This document shows positions 6,660-13,724 of a stretch of DNA of 32,507 nucleotides, piece by piece. Under the pieces are notes generated by a model, which did no database searches, was not told the origin of the DNA, and saw nothing but the letters and a program-made list of their open reading frames with translations. This DNA is from an uncultured Collinsella sp. GTDB taxonomy: Bacteria > Actinomycetota > Coriobacteriia > Coriobacteriales > Coriobacteriaceae. Numbering within the stretch: position 1 is the first letter of the stretch; every line of letters starts with the position of its first letter. The translations under genes and the position numbers were made by a program. The DNA lies in contig URSO01000018.1 in the NCBI GenBank assembly GCA_900550415.1, positions 1-32,507 on the forward strand, read 5' to 3'.

Positions 6660-7913
6660 ATGGTTGTTAGAGAGAACCCTACAGTCGAATACAAGGAAAG
6701 CGTTACGCCGACGTTTCTTAAAACGGTGAGCGCCTATGCAAACTACGGGACGGGCAAGATTGAGTTTGGCGTTGATGACGAGGGCGTGGCTGTCGGCCTT
6801 GCAGATCCGGTCGCAGAGTGTCTCCGCATCGAGAACATGATTAATGACAGCTTGGATCCCGCTCCCCGTTACACGCTCGAGCGCGATGAGAAACACGGGA
6901 CCGTAATCCTTACGGTTTATGAGGGCCAGGACAAACCCTATCGAAGCAAGGGAAAGGCCTACAGGCGAAACGATTCGGCAACGGTGGAGGTCGACCGGTT
7001 TGAGTATGGCAGGCTGACGCTCGAAGGCAGCAACGTAACGTTCGACGCGCTCACGTCGGCTCGCCAGGACTTGAGTTTTCACACGCTCGAGCATAAGTGT
7101 GTTGAACATCTCGGCATTTCCGAGCTAACGCCGGATATTATGCGCACGCTTCGCTTGCTCGGCAAAGATGGCTATACCAACGCTGCGGCGATTTTGGCGG
7201 ATAAGAATGATTCTCCGGGCATCGACTGCGTCCGTTTTGGCGATACCGAGGATGTGATCTTGGACCGTGAGACGACGACAAATGTATCCGCAATTGAGCA
7301 GGTGGACAGGGCGGTGGCTATGTTTGCACGCTACTACCGTTTTGAGCGTATCGAAGGGATGGAGCGCGTCCAAACCGATCGAATTTCTCTTGAGGCATTC
7401 CGCGAAGCTGTTGCAAACGCTTTGGTGCATCGGACGTGGGACGTTCGAGCGAATGTTCAAATTGCCTTGTACGACGATCGTGTTGTTGTGACTTCGCCCG
7501 GATCACTGCCCGCCGGTTTGACGACGGAACAATACCTGTATGGGCAGATATCCGTGCTCAGAAACCCAATTGTCGCCGAGGTCTTTTTAAAGCTGGATTA
7601 CATCGAGAAATTTGGCACGGGAATCGCGCGCATTAGACGTGCCTATCGCGATTCGATCAATCAACCAATTTTTGATGTTCGCGGCGGCATGGTGGCCGTC
7701 ACATTGCCCGCTACCGATGCCTTTGAAGGGTCCGAGGAAGAGATCCAGGTTCTCAATGCCTTGTCGGGCGGGCGAATTATGTCGCGAAGCGAGATTGAAA
7801 AACAGACGGGGCTGAGCCGCATGCGGACGTTGGCGGCACTCGAATCTCTGCTTGAACGGAATGCAATCGTAAGGCAGGGAACCGGGCGGGCCACGAAATA
7901 CGAGCGCTCATAG
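6660..7913 (+). CDS. AlbA_2 / HATPase_c_4 transcriptional regulator
   Basis: A 417-residue protein of the COG2865 type, 'predicted transcriptional regulator'. The N-terminal AlbA_2 (Schlafen-like) domain spans about 1-120, with the characteristic EYKES near residue 10 and YRRNDS later. A C-terminal ATPase-like domain (about 220-340) contains HRTWDVRANVQI and VTSPGSLP. A winged-helix end (about 350-417) reads MSRSEIEKQTGLSRMRTLAALESL. I prefer the ATG at 6660, preceded by GAGAGGG, over one at 6633 that would lie only about 11 nt after the -10 box. It is monocistronic, between two terminators. Codon use is somewhat less GC-biased than its neighbours, suggesting an accessory gene. Targets are unknown; autoregulation is inferred from the upstream palindrome. 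Confidence 0.85.
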   Translation: MVVRENPTVEYKESVTPTFLKTVSAYANYGTGKIEFGVDDEGVAVGLADPVAECLRIENMINDSLDPAPRYTLERDEKHGTVILTVYEGQDKPYRSKGKAYRRNDSATVEVDRFEYGRLTLEGSNVTFDALTSARQDLSFHTLEHKCVEHLGISELTPDIMRTLRLLGKDGYTNAAAILADKNDSPGIDCVRFGDTEDVILDRETTTNVSAIEQVDRAVAMFARYYRFERIEGMERVQTDRISLEAFREAVANALVHRTWDVRANVQIALYDDRVVVTSPGSLPAGLTTEQYLYGQISVLRNPIVAEVFLKLDYIEKFGTGIARIRRAYRDSINQPIFDVRGGMVAVTLPATDAFEGSEEEIQVLNALSGGRIMSRSEIEKQTGLSRMRTLAALESLLERNAIVRQGTGRATKYERS

Positions 7914-7935
7914 TCCAAAAGAGCCATGGTACAAG

Positions 7936-7971
7936 ACGGACCCCAAGCCAGCGTTGGCTTGGGGTCCGTTA
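7936..7971. terminator. Terminator after the AlbA_2 regulator gene
   Basis: Perfect 15-bp stem starting ACGGACCCCAAGCCA (7936-7950), loop of 4, complement at 7955-7969, then TATAT. It begins a gene-free stretch of about 540 bases (7914-8452) that also holds the phased repeats and the structured element listed next. Confidence 0.82.
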
Positions 7972-8006
7972 TATCCCGGATGGTAACGGGCCGATTATTG
8001 TCAAGT

Positions 8007-8068
8007 TATAGCAAAGTATAGCGACGTACAGCAAAGTATAGTGAAATATAGCAAGCCGTATAGCGCGC
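8007..8068. repeat. Six 10-bp phased repeats (TATAGCAAAG)
   Basis: Units starting TATAG or TACAG begin at 8007, 8017, 8027, 8037, 8047 and 8059. Five are spaced exactly 10 bp and the last is shifted by 2. One helical turn per unit puts every TATA step on the same face of the helix. This could curve the DNA or array a small binding protein; no gene overlaps. Confidence 0.7.
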
Positions 8069-8168
8069 CTTGACTATCAACCCTTGATTATCACCGTCCG
8101 TATTTCACAGCAACTTATAACAGGCTCGGGGTGCCAATTTGGGGTGCGGTAGTACTGCGTCACGAAAA

Positions 8169-8307
8169 GGGCCTATCTACTACGTTTAAGCCGCAGGGGT
8201 CAACCATAGTCGGCTTTTTCGAAAATCGACAAGCTGTCTACCTGCGGTTTTGTTTTCACGGTTTTCGGTATGGCCGAGGCTATCCGTGTTAACGTAGTAG
8301 ATGGGCC
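8169..8307. other. 139-bp imperfect palindrome, possible structured RNA or repeat element
   Basis: Outer arms of about 20 bp pair GGGCCTATCTACTACGTTT (8169-8187) with its near complement at 8289-8307, with one substitution and one indel. Inside lie nested pairs: CCGCAGG (8191-8197) with CCTGCGG (8241-8247), GTCG...CGAC around 8209-8230, and CACGG...CCGTG around 8257-8287. The folded form would be a long stem with three branches. No gene frame fits it. It may be a non-coding RNA or a dispersed intergenic element. Confidence 0.5.
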
Positions 8308-8452
8308 ACTTTTGTGGCAAGGGGGCCGATCTGCGGGCCAGGGTAGCTAAAAGAGCCCCGTCCCAAAAAGACTGATTGGGAGCTGGGGCGTGTCGATGCG
8401 ATAGTATTACGTGGTGGAATTCGACAAACCGTGGGCTTCATCCGAGGGCTTT

Positions 8453-9145
8453 ATGGAACAACACCAGCATTATCAGAGCCTGCAAGATCAGGCATACAAC
8501 GCACTGCGCTCCAAGATTATCTATGCCGAGCTCAAGCCCGGCACGCGCCTTTCGGCGATTGGTCTGGAAAAGGAGACGGGGATCGGGCGCACGCCAATTC
8601 GCGAGTCCTTTGTGCGCCTGCGCGAGCAAGAGCTGGTGGAAACGCGTCCCAAGAGCGGCACCTACGTCTCTAAGATCAGCATGGAACACGCCGAGAATGC
8701 CTGTTTCTTGCGCGAGAAACTCGAAAGAAGCGTACTCATTAAATGTTGTCCGGCTGCCACGTCCGAGCAAAAGCATCGACTCGAGCAGATTCTTGCCGAG
8801 TCCGAGTCGCTCGACCATAGCGAGACGCGTCGCTTTTTCGACTTGGATAACCTGTTTCATGAGACGTGTTTTGAGATTGCCGGTCGTCACATGCTGTGGG
8901 ATTGGATGAAGAGCGTCAACACGCATTTTGAGCGATACAACTGGTTGCGTATGGTGTCGCAGGATCTGGATTGGGAGCCGATTCGTCGACAACATCGTCG
9001 GATTCTCGAGGCCATTAAGAGGGGCGATACCGACACGGCGAGCTACCTGGCAGAGACGCACTTGCACCTGATGCCCGAGGAGCAGGGCCCGGTTATCGCC
9101 TTGCATCCCGACTATTTCGAGCTGTCCAAAGACTCGTCTATCTAG
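8453..9145 (+). CDS. GntR-family (FadR/FCD-type) transcriptional regulator
   Basis: A 230-residue regulator. Residues about 10-75 are the winged helix-turn-helix, with LKPGTRLSAIGLEKETGIGRTPIRESFVRL and a wing ending GTYVSKI. The rest is an all-helical FCD ligand-binding domain, in which DNLFHETCFEIAG and the later HRRILEAI carry the usual metal-coordinating Asp and His positions. FCD regulators usually sense small organic acids or sugar acids. The ATG at 8453 follows GAGGG closely; GTG codons at 8411 and 8414 are possible alternatives with a 14-residue extension. It is isolated: no metabolic genes adjoin it, so the target is not apparent. Confidence 0.88.
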   Translation: MEQHQHYQSLQDQAYNALRSKIIYAELKPGTRLSAIGLEKETGIGRTPIRESFVRLREQELVETRPKSGTYVSKISMEHAENACFLREKLERSVLIKCCPAATSEQKHRLEQILAESESLDHSETRRFFDLDNLFHETCFEIAGRHMLWDWMKSVNTHFERYNWLRMVSQDLDWEPIRRQHRRILEAIKRGDTDTASYLAETHLHLMPEEQGPVIALHPDYFELSKDSSI

Positions 9146-9270
9146 CCCATCACCGCATCTGCTCGAGACGCAAAAACGATCCTGCTCACCTACAACGTTT
9201 TGCAAGCGAGATTTTTAAAAAAATGCCTAAAATGGCTCAGACTGCCGACAATTGGGAAACGGGGTGCGCT

Positions 9271-10293
9271 ATGGCGCAGATGAGAATCAAGGACATTGCC
9301 GCCGAGGCGGGCGTGAGCCCGGCCACGGTCTCGCGCTATCTCAACAACCGCCCCGGGCAGATGACCGAGGAAACCCGCGCTCGCATCGCGGCGGTTATCG
9401 AGCGCACTGGCTATCGCCCACGTGCTGCTGCACGCAATCTACGCAGCTCACGCACCAACCTCATCGGCGTGATTCTGGCCGACATCACCAACCCGTTCTC
9501 CAGCGCCATGCTCGAAGGGCTTTCCGCTAGCGCCGCCGCGCGCGGCTGCTCGCTTATGACGGCCATTAGCGGCAATGACCCCGCCAAGGAAGCAGAGTCG
9601 CTCACTAGACTTATCGATGCCGGCGTGGACGGCCTGGTCGTCAACACCTGCGGCGGCAACGACGAGGCAATCGTCGCAGCTGCGGGACGCCTGCCTGTTG
9701 TGCTGCTCGACCGCGATGTTGCCGCCGGCGGTGTCGATCTGGTGACCTCCAACAACCGTGAGCTGGTCGCCGGCCTGGTAGACGCCTTGGCCGCTGCGGG
9801 CAGCGAGCGCCTGTGCCTGCTCACCGAGGCGAGCGACGACAGCCCCGTGCGTCGCGAGCGCGCCGAGGGCTTTGCCGACGAGCTTTCGCGCCGCGGTCTT
9901 GCGGGCGAGGTCGTCACCTTGGCGGACGGTGGCGCCACGGGTGTCAGTCGCCTGGACGAGACCATCAGCGGCTATGCGGGTAAAAAGCTCGGCCTCATTG
10001 CCGTCAACGGCCTGGTCTTCCTGCGTCTGACCGAGGCGCTGGCCCAGCTCGGCCCCTCGTTGCCGGCGGGCCTTAAGATTGCGACGTTTGACGATTACCC
10101 CTGGAACCACGTGCTCTTTGGCGGTGTGACCACGGCCGCGCAGGACACCCTCACCATTGCCGAGCGCGTAGTCGAGCGTCTCTCCGAGCGCATCGACATC
10201 GTTACCACTACGGTGGGCGATGCCGCAAAGCTCGCCCCCAAGCGCATCGAGATACCCGGCCGCATCGAACACTGCGCTTCGACCTCGCGCTAG
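9271..10293 (+). CDS. LacI-family transcriptional regulator
   Basis: A 340-residue LacI/GalR repressor. The N-terminal HTH and hinge read IKDIAAEAGVSPATVSRYLNN, then a 280-residue periplasmic-binding-protein-like sensor starts at LIGVILADITNPF. I take the ATG at 9271 (ACGGGG upstream); the open frame extends 16 residues further without merit, and ATG at 9280 is a second option. LacI proteins usually repress sugar-use genes, and no such gene adjoins: glnA lies 134 nt downstream on the same strand. The ligand and target are unknown. The protein is full length and intact. Confidence 0.9.
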   Translation: MAQMRIKDIAAEAGVSPATVSRYLNNRPGQMTEETRARIAAVIERTGYRPRAAARNLRSSRTNLIGVILADITNPFSSAMLEGLSASAAARGCSLMTAISGNDPAKEAESLTRLIDAGVDGLVVNTCGGNDEAIVAAAGRLPVVLLDRDVAAGGVDLVTSNNRELVAGLVDALAAAGSERLCLLTEASDDSPVRRERAEGFADELSRRGLAGEVVTLADGGATGVSRLDETISGYAGKKLGLIAVNGLVFLRLTEALAQLGPSLPAGLKIATFDDYPWNHVLFGGVTTAAQDTLTIAERVVERLSERIDIVTTTVGDAAKLAPKRIEIPGRIEHCASTSR

Positions 10294-10346
10294 CCGCTCG
10301 TTCGCAATGGCCTGCTCAAGCACGTTTTTTGAGCGCTTGATACGCT

Positions 10347-10362
10347 TTAACCCTGCGGAAAC
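10347..10362 (+). promoter_or_regulatory. Candidate GlnR box upstream of glnA
   Basis: TTAAC-N6-GAAAC matches the a-N6-b form of the GlnR box known from actinomycetes (GTNAC-N6-GAAAC), with one departure in the first half. It lies 66 nt before the glnA start. A TAGTAT (10375-10380) downstream could be the -10 box. A GlnR-like regulator gene follows glnA, which supports the assignment. Confidence 0.45.
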
Positions 10363-10427
10363 ATTTTTCTGCGATAGTATCTGCGATATAGACCAGTCGA
10401 AACCCGCCCGAAAGAAAGGGGAGCGAC

Positions 10428-11765
10428 ATGAACCAGCAGAACATCGATTACGTACTCCGCTCCGTAGAGCAGCGTGACATCCGCTTTGTGCGTCTGTGGT
10501 TTGTCGACATTCTTGGCCGCCTCAAGAACTTTGCCATTAGCCCCGAGGACCTCGAGGTCGCTTTTGAGGAGGGTATTGGCTTTGACGGCTCCGCCATCGA
10601 GGGTTTTGCCACGCCCGAGGAAGCCGATATGCTGGCGTTTCCCGATGCTTCGACCTTCCAGATCCTGCCGTGGCGTCCGAGCCATAACGGCGTCGCCCGC
10701 GTGTTCTGCGATGTGTGCACTCCCGATTGCAGGCCCTTTGCCGGCGACCCGCGCGATGCCCTGCGCCGCATGTTTCATAAGGCCGAGAAAGCCGGCTACC
10801 TGCTCAACGTGGGCGCCGAGCTGGAGTATTACTACTTCCCCGACGAGCACACGCCCGAGCCGCTCGACAACGTGGGCTACTTCGATCTTTCGGTGAGCGA
10901 TGCCGCCCGCGACCTGCGTCGCAACACAGTCCTCACGCTCGAGAAGATGTCCGTGCCCGTGGAGTACACCTTCCACGCCGCCGGCCGCTCACAGCACGGC
11001 ATGAGCCTGCGCCACGCCGAGGCCCTGAGCATGTCCGACGCCATCACCACGGCAAAGCTCATCATTAAGCAGCAGGCTTATGAGAGTGGCTGCCACGCCT
11101 CCTTTATGCCCAAGCCGTTGGCGGGTGAGGATGGCAGTGCTATGTTCCTGTGCCAGTCGCTGTTCGACCACGACGGCAACAACGTCTTTTGGGGCGAGGA
11201 CGACGAGAAGTACCACCTCTCCGATATCGCCAAACACTACATGGCCGGCATTCTGGCGCACGCGCGCGAGATCAGCGCCATCACCAACCCCACGGTCAAC
11301 TCGTACAAGCGCATCACCACGGGTGGCGACTCCGTGCCGCAGTATGCCACGTGGGGCCTGCGCAACCGCGCGAGTATGGTCCGCATTCCGGTCTACAAGC
11401 CCGGCAAGCAGCTGTCCACGCGCATCGAGCTTCGTAGTCCCGACCCCATGGCCAACCCGTATCTGGTCAACGCTGTCACGCTGGCGGCTGGTCTGGACGG
11501 TATCGAGCGCAAGCTGGAGCTCCCGCCCGAGGCAACGGCCGAGACGCTCAAGCTTACCGACCGTCAGATGGTCGAGGCCGGCTACACGCCGCTGCCGCGC
11601 TCGCTCAAAGAGGCGCTCGACGTGTTTGAGGACTCGCAGTTTATGAAGGATGCCCTCGGCGAGCACATCCACAGCTTCTTCCTCAAAAAGAAGCGCGACG
11701 AGTGGCATAAGTTTGAGTCTACAATCACCGAGTGGGAGATCAAGCACTACCTGGCGAACTCCTAA
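10428..11765 (+). CDS. glnA: Type I glutamine synthetase
   Basis: A 445-residue GSI enzyme, which makes glutamine from glutamate, ammonia and ATP as a cytosolic dodecamer. The beta-grasp N-terminus holds FDGSAIEGF (52-60). The catalytic domain has the metal-binding GAELEYYYFPD, the HQ-type helix region ...AAGRSQHGMSLRH, the ATP-site KPLAGEDGSAMF and the glutamate-site NSYKRI. The length and lack of the adenylylation-loop tyrosine motif place it in the GSI-alpha group, so control is more likely by feedback or transcription than by adenylylation. The start has GAAAGGGGAGCG upstream. The GlnR-like regulator gene begins 50 nt after the stop, so the two are probably co-transcribed. Confidence 0.97.
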   Translation: MNQQNIDYVLRSVEQRDIRFVRLWFVDILGRLKNFAISPEDLEVAFEEGIGFDGSAIEGFATPEEADMLAFPDASTFQILPWRPSHNGVARVFCDVCTPDCRPFAGDPRDALRRMFHKAEKAGYLLNVGAELEYYYFPDEHTPEPLDNVGYFDLSVSDAARDLRRNTVLTLEKMSVPVEYTFHAAGRSQHGMSLRHAEALSMSDAITTAKLIIKQQAYESGCHASFMPKPLAGEDGSAMFLCQSLFDHDGNNVFWGEDDEKYHLSDIAKHYMAGILAHAREISAITNPTVNSYKRITTGGDSVPQYATWGLRNRASMVRIPVYKPGKQLSTRIELRSPDPMANPYLVNAVTLAAGLDGIERKLELPPEATAETLKLTDRQMVEAGYTPLPRSLKEALDVFEDSQFMKDALGEHIHSFFLKKKRDEWHKFESTITEWEIKHYLANS

Positions 11766-11815
11766 TCGCGCTGGCTTGTTCCAGTACGATTGAGCTCATT
11801 TCTTTGGAGGCCGAT

Positions 11816-12478
11816 ATGTCCGAAAAGAGTGCCCTGTTCATGGCGCGCACGACGCGCTTCCACGAGTTTGCCCGCAGCTTGACGACCACCCTGGGTGTCG
11901 AGGTGAGCCTGGCAACCCCTGATTCGCCGACTGCGGCGCACGACTTTGACCTGCTGATCCTCGATTCCGATGGCATCCGCAGCGACCGCATCGATCAGAT
12001 TGCCAAATGGCTCGACGACCGCGGCGGCGTTCCCATGCTGGTGATCGTCGACGACGAGGCGCTCGGTACCTTGCGCCTGCCCAATCACGCGCATGCCGAC
12101 TTTGTATGCCCCACGGCGACGCCCAACGAGCTCAAGGCTCGCGCGCAGCGCCTGATGGGCGAGGAGGAGACCGTCACCGCCGACGATGTACTCAACATCG
12201 ATAACCTCGAGATTAATCTGGCTACCTACCAGGTGACGCTCGATAACGAGCCCATCGACCTGACGCTGATGGAGTACTCGCTGCTGAGCTTTTTGGCGAC
12301 GCACCCCAACCGCGCCTACAGCCGCGAGGTGTTGCTGCACCGCGTGTGGGGCTTTGAGTACTGCGGCGGCACGCGCACCGTCGACGTGCACATTCGACGC
12401 ATCCGCTCCAAGGTGGGCCCGCAGATCGCGGCACACATCACCACCGTCCGCGGTGTGGGCTATCTGTTTAAGGACTAG
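11816..12478 (+). CDS. GlnR-like OmpR-family regulator with degenerate receiver
   Basis: A 220-residue response-regulator-like protein. The C-terminal half (about 120-220) is a full OmpR/PhoB winged helix: LTLMEYSLLSFLATHPNRAYSREVLLHRVWG, then GGTRTVDVHIRRIRSK and TTVRGVGYLF. The N-terminal half has a receiver fold but lacks the acidic pair near its start (SALFMARTT) and the conserved Lys (CPTATPNE replaces the KP region). It keeps an Asp in LLILDSDG. Orphan receivers of this kind without phosphorylation are typical of actinobacterial GlnR, the nitrogen regulator. Position right after glnA and the GGTRTVDVH signature support that reading. TTTGGAGG precedes the ATG at 11816; the longer open frame overlaps glnA. 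No sensor kinase gene is nearby. Confidence 0.82.
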   Translation: MSEKSALFMARTTRFHEFARSLTTTLGVEVSLATPDSPTAAHDFDLLILDSDGIRSDRIDQIAKWLDDRGGVPMLVIVDDEALGTLRLPNHAHADFVCPTATPNELKARAQRLMGEEETVTADDVLNIDNLEINLATYQVTLDNEPIDLTLMEYSLLSFLATHPNRAYSREVLLHRVWGFEYCGGTRTVDVHIRRIRSKVGPQIAAHITTVRGVGYLFKD

Positions 12479-12499
12479 GGATAACCAGAAGACGATACA

Positions 12500-12527
12500 G
12501 GGCACCGGAGTTTTTCGGTGCCCTTTT
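12500..12527 (+). terminator. Terminator after glnA-regulator unit
   Basis: Stem GGGCACCG / CGGTGCCC (12500-12507, 12516-12523) followed by TTTT. Confidence 0.88.
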
Positions 12528-12631
12528 CTCGCTTGTGGCAAGAATCATACCTTTTACCGACTGAAAGTGCGTCAGTAAAAACAATATCAAGCGTATAGCA
12601 CTATCTGGCGAATAACATTTAGTTACTTGCC

Positions 12632-12950
12632 ATGGATTTGTATAAATGGGATTACGTTGTTGATGCGAGCAAAACGATTTCGGGAATGATAACGCCAACG
12701 CAGGCGAAAGTTATCAAAGAGGCGAAAACCTACGCATGCGCGTTTCGGCAATGTTTTCTCCGGGGGGCTCCGGTCAAATGGCAGCGGGCACGCAATGGCA
12801 GTTGTGGGCTATGTGGCAATGTATAACACATACTCAAATGCCAAGAAGTACCTGCTTGTGGTTTGGAATGGATAGACAAACCGGCTGCAGTTTCTTCCAT
12901 ATGACGTATCAATTTACACGGCTCACGACGGAACATATTGCAAGGGGTGA
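12632..12950 (+). pseudogene. Decayed C39-like peptidase-fold gene (3' part)
   Basis: No single frame spans this stretch, but two join into a recognisable domain end. From 12632 one frame gives MDLYKWDYVVDASKTISG and then VIKEAKTYA. A +1 shift near 12745 leads into FGNVFSGGLRSNGSG, GHAMAVVGYVAMYN, KKYLLVVWNG, then a TAG at 12873-12875, and on to LPYDVSIYTAHDGTYCKG with a stop at 12948. GHAMAVVGY followed by a W-N/D-G motif is the His and Asp/Asn part of C39-like papain-fold peptidases. The catalytic Cys region is missing, so the 5' end is lost too. A frameshift, a nonsense codon and truncation mark it as a relic. Its intact relative in this window is at 18289-19461. Confidence 0.7.
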
Positions 12951-12952
12951 TT

Positions 12953-13315
12953 GTGCTCGTGAACGGCGACAAGTTCATTCGAAGGGCAATACCCCTATTG
13001 GTTCTTTTCCTTGCTTTGGTCGCTGCAGTGAGTTTGTCCCTGCTAGGGGCGACTAATGGGGGAGAAAACGACACGGTTGTTGCGATCGAAGTTCGCACTC
13101 TATCGGATGTTCATAACGGGCAATTTGAGGCGTTGATGCCAAGTGGTTGCCATAAAAAGATCGATATGCGCCGCAAGTCAAGTTCCGGATATGTTGCAGG
13201 GTTGAAGGCAGGTGAAAAATGGATTCTAGTTTTTGTGGAAGATAAGGAACTTGACGGGACTGTTCTATATCCCCATTCAGCCGAGAAAGCCAAATCAAGC
13301 AGACCAGGGGAATGA
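12953..13315 (+). CDS. Small membrane-anchored or secreted protein of unknown function
   Basis: I do not recognise a family. The product is 120 residues with a basic start (NGDKFIRR), one hydrophobic helix (about 13-32, AIPLLVLFLALVAAVSLSLL) and a soluble remainder that is probably extracellular and small-beta in character (DTVVAIEVRTL..., KWILVFVEDKELDG). The GTG at 12953 is chosen because AAGGGG ends 5 nt earlier; GTG at 12959 is an alternative. It begins 2 nt after the stop of the broken C39-like gene, so the pair was probably one operon. It ends 3 nt before the next small gene. Base composition is AT-richer than the surrounding housekeeping genes. Confidence 0.6.
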   Translation: MLVNGDKFIRRAIPLLVLFLALVAAVSLSLLGATNGGENDTVVAIEVRTLSDVHNGQFEALMPSGCHKKIDMRRKSSSGYVAGLKAGEKWILVFVEDKELDGTVLYPHSAEKAKSSRPGE

Positions 13316-13318
13316 AGA

Positions 13319-13552
13319 ATGATTGATGGAAAACAGTTCTTAGGCCTGATGGCAGGAGCTCCCATTTTGATGCGAGCTGGGATGGCGGAAGCCTTGGAGC
13401 TGCCGGACGCTCGGAAGCGATTGGCGCTCGTGGTTGGCGCGGTGGTCAGAGATGAAAATGGCAATGAAAAAACGCGAACAAGAAGCAGAGAGACTATTTT
13501 CACGCCAGAGAGCGAAGCCGTGGGTTTTGCTATCGACTGTTATATCGAATAG
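13319..13552 (+). CDS. Small hypothetical protein
   Basis: A 77-residue protein of no recognised family, beginning MIDGKQFLGLMAGAPILM and ending in an acidic FAIDCYIE. AGGGGAATGAAGA precedes the ATG, and the start lies 3 nt after the preceding gene, so translation is likely coupled. There is no signal peptide or clear membrane helix; the first 22 residues are only mildly hydrophobic. It is probably a cytosolic partner or remnant of the same cassette. A minus-strand frame across the same DNA lacks support. Confidence 0.5.
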   Translation: MIDGKQFLGLMAGAPILMRAGMAEALELPDARKRLALVVGAVVRDENGNEKTRTRSRETIFTPESEAVGFAIDCYIE

Positions 13553-13671
13553 ACATGACGGCATAAAACGAATTGGCCTATAAGCATGTCATTACTTAAG
13601 CAAAGCTGAAATCTTGGCATCTAGTGCTCGGGACTGCCCAGCTTGGGGTACAACTCAACGTGAACAATGAT

Positions 13672-13698
13672 GGCCCGCCACATGTTTGGCGGGCCTTT
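13672..13698 (+). terminator. Terminator closing the AT-rich island
   Basis: Perfect 9-bp stem GGCCCGCCA / TGGCGGGCC (13672-13680, 13687-13695) with TTT after it. It lies 27 nt before the HtrA start. The 118 bases between the small gene and this hairpin show nothing else. Confidence 0.72.
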
Positions 13699-13724
13699 GG
13701 TTATTTGACGAAAGGATCGCAGCC

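Noticed and set aside
8007..8068. CRISPR or plasmid-type iteron array
   Set aside because: Units are 10 bp with no spacers, and no replication or Cas gene lies nearby.
9191..9234. Promoter for the LacI gene (TTGCAA and TAAAAT)
   Set aside because: The spacing is 22 nt, too long for a normal promoter, so it was not listed.
12736..13056. 106-codon plus-strand frame over the relic gene
   Set aside because: It mixes sequence of the C39-like relic and the next gene in a frame that encodes neither. The joined frames make better sense.
13111..13503. 130-codon minus-strand frame over the two small genes
   Set aside because: The plus-strand genes have ribosome sites, tight spacing and a membrane helix; this one lacks such support.
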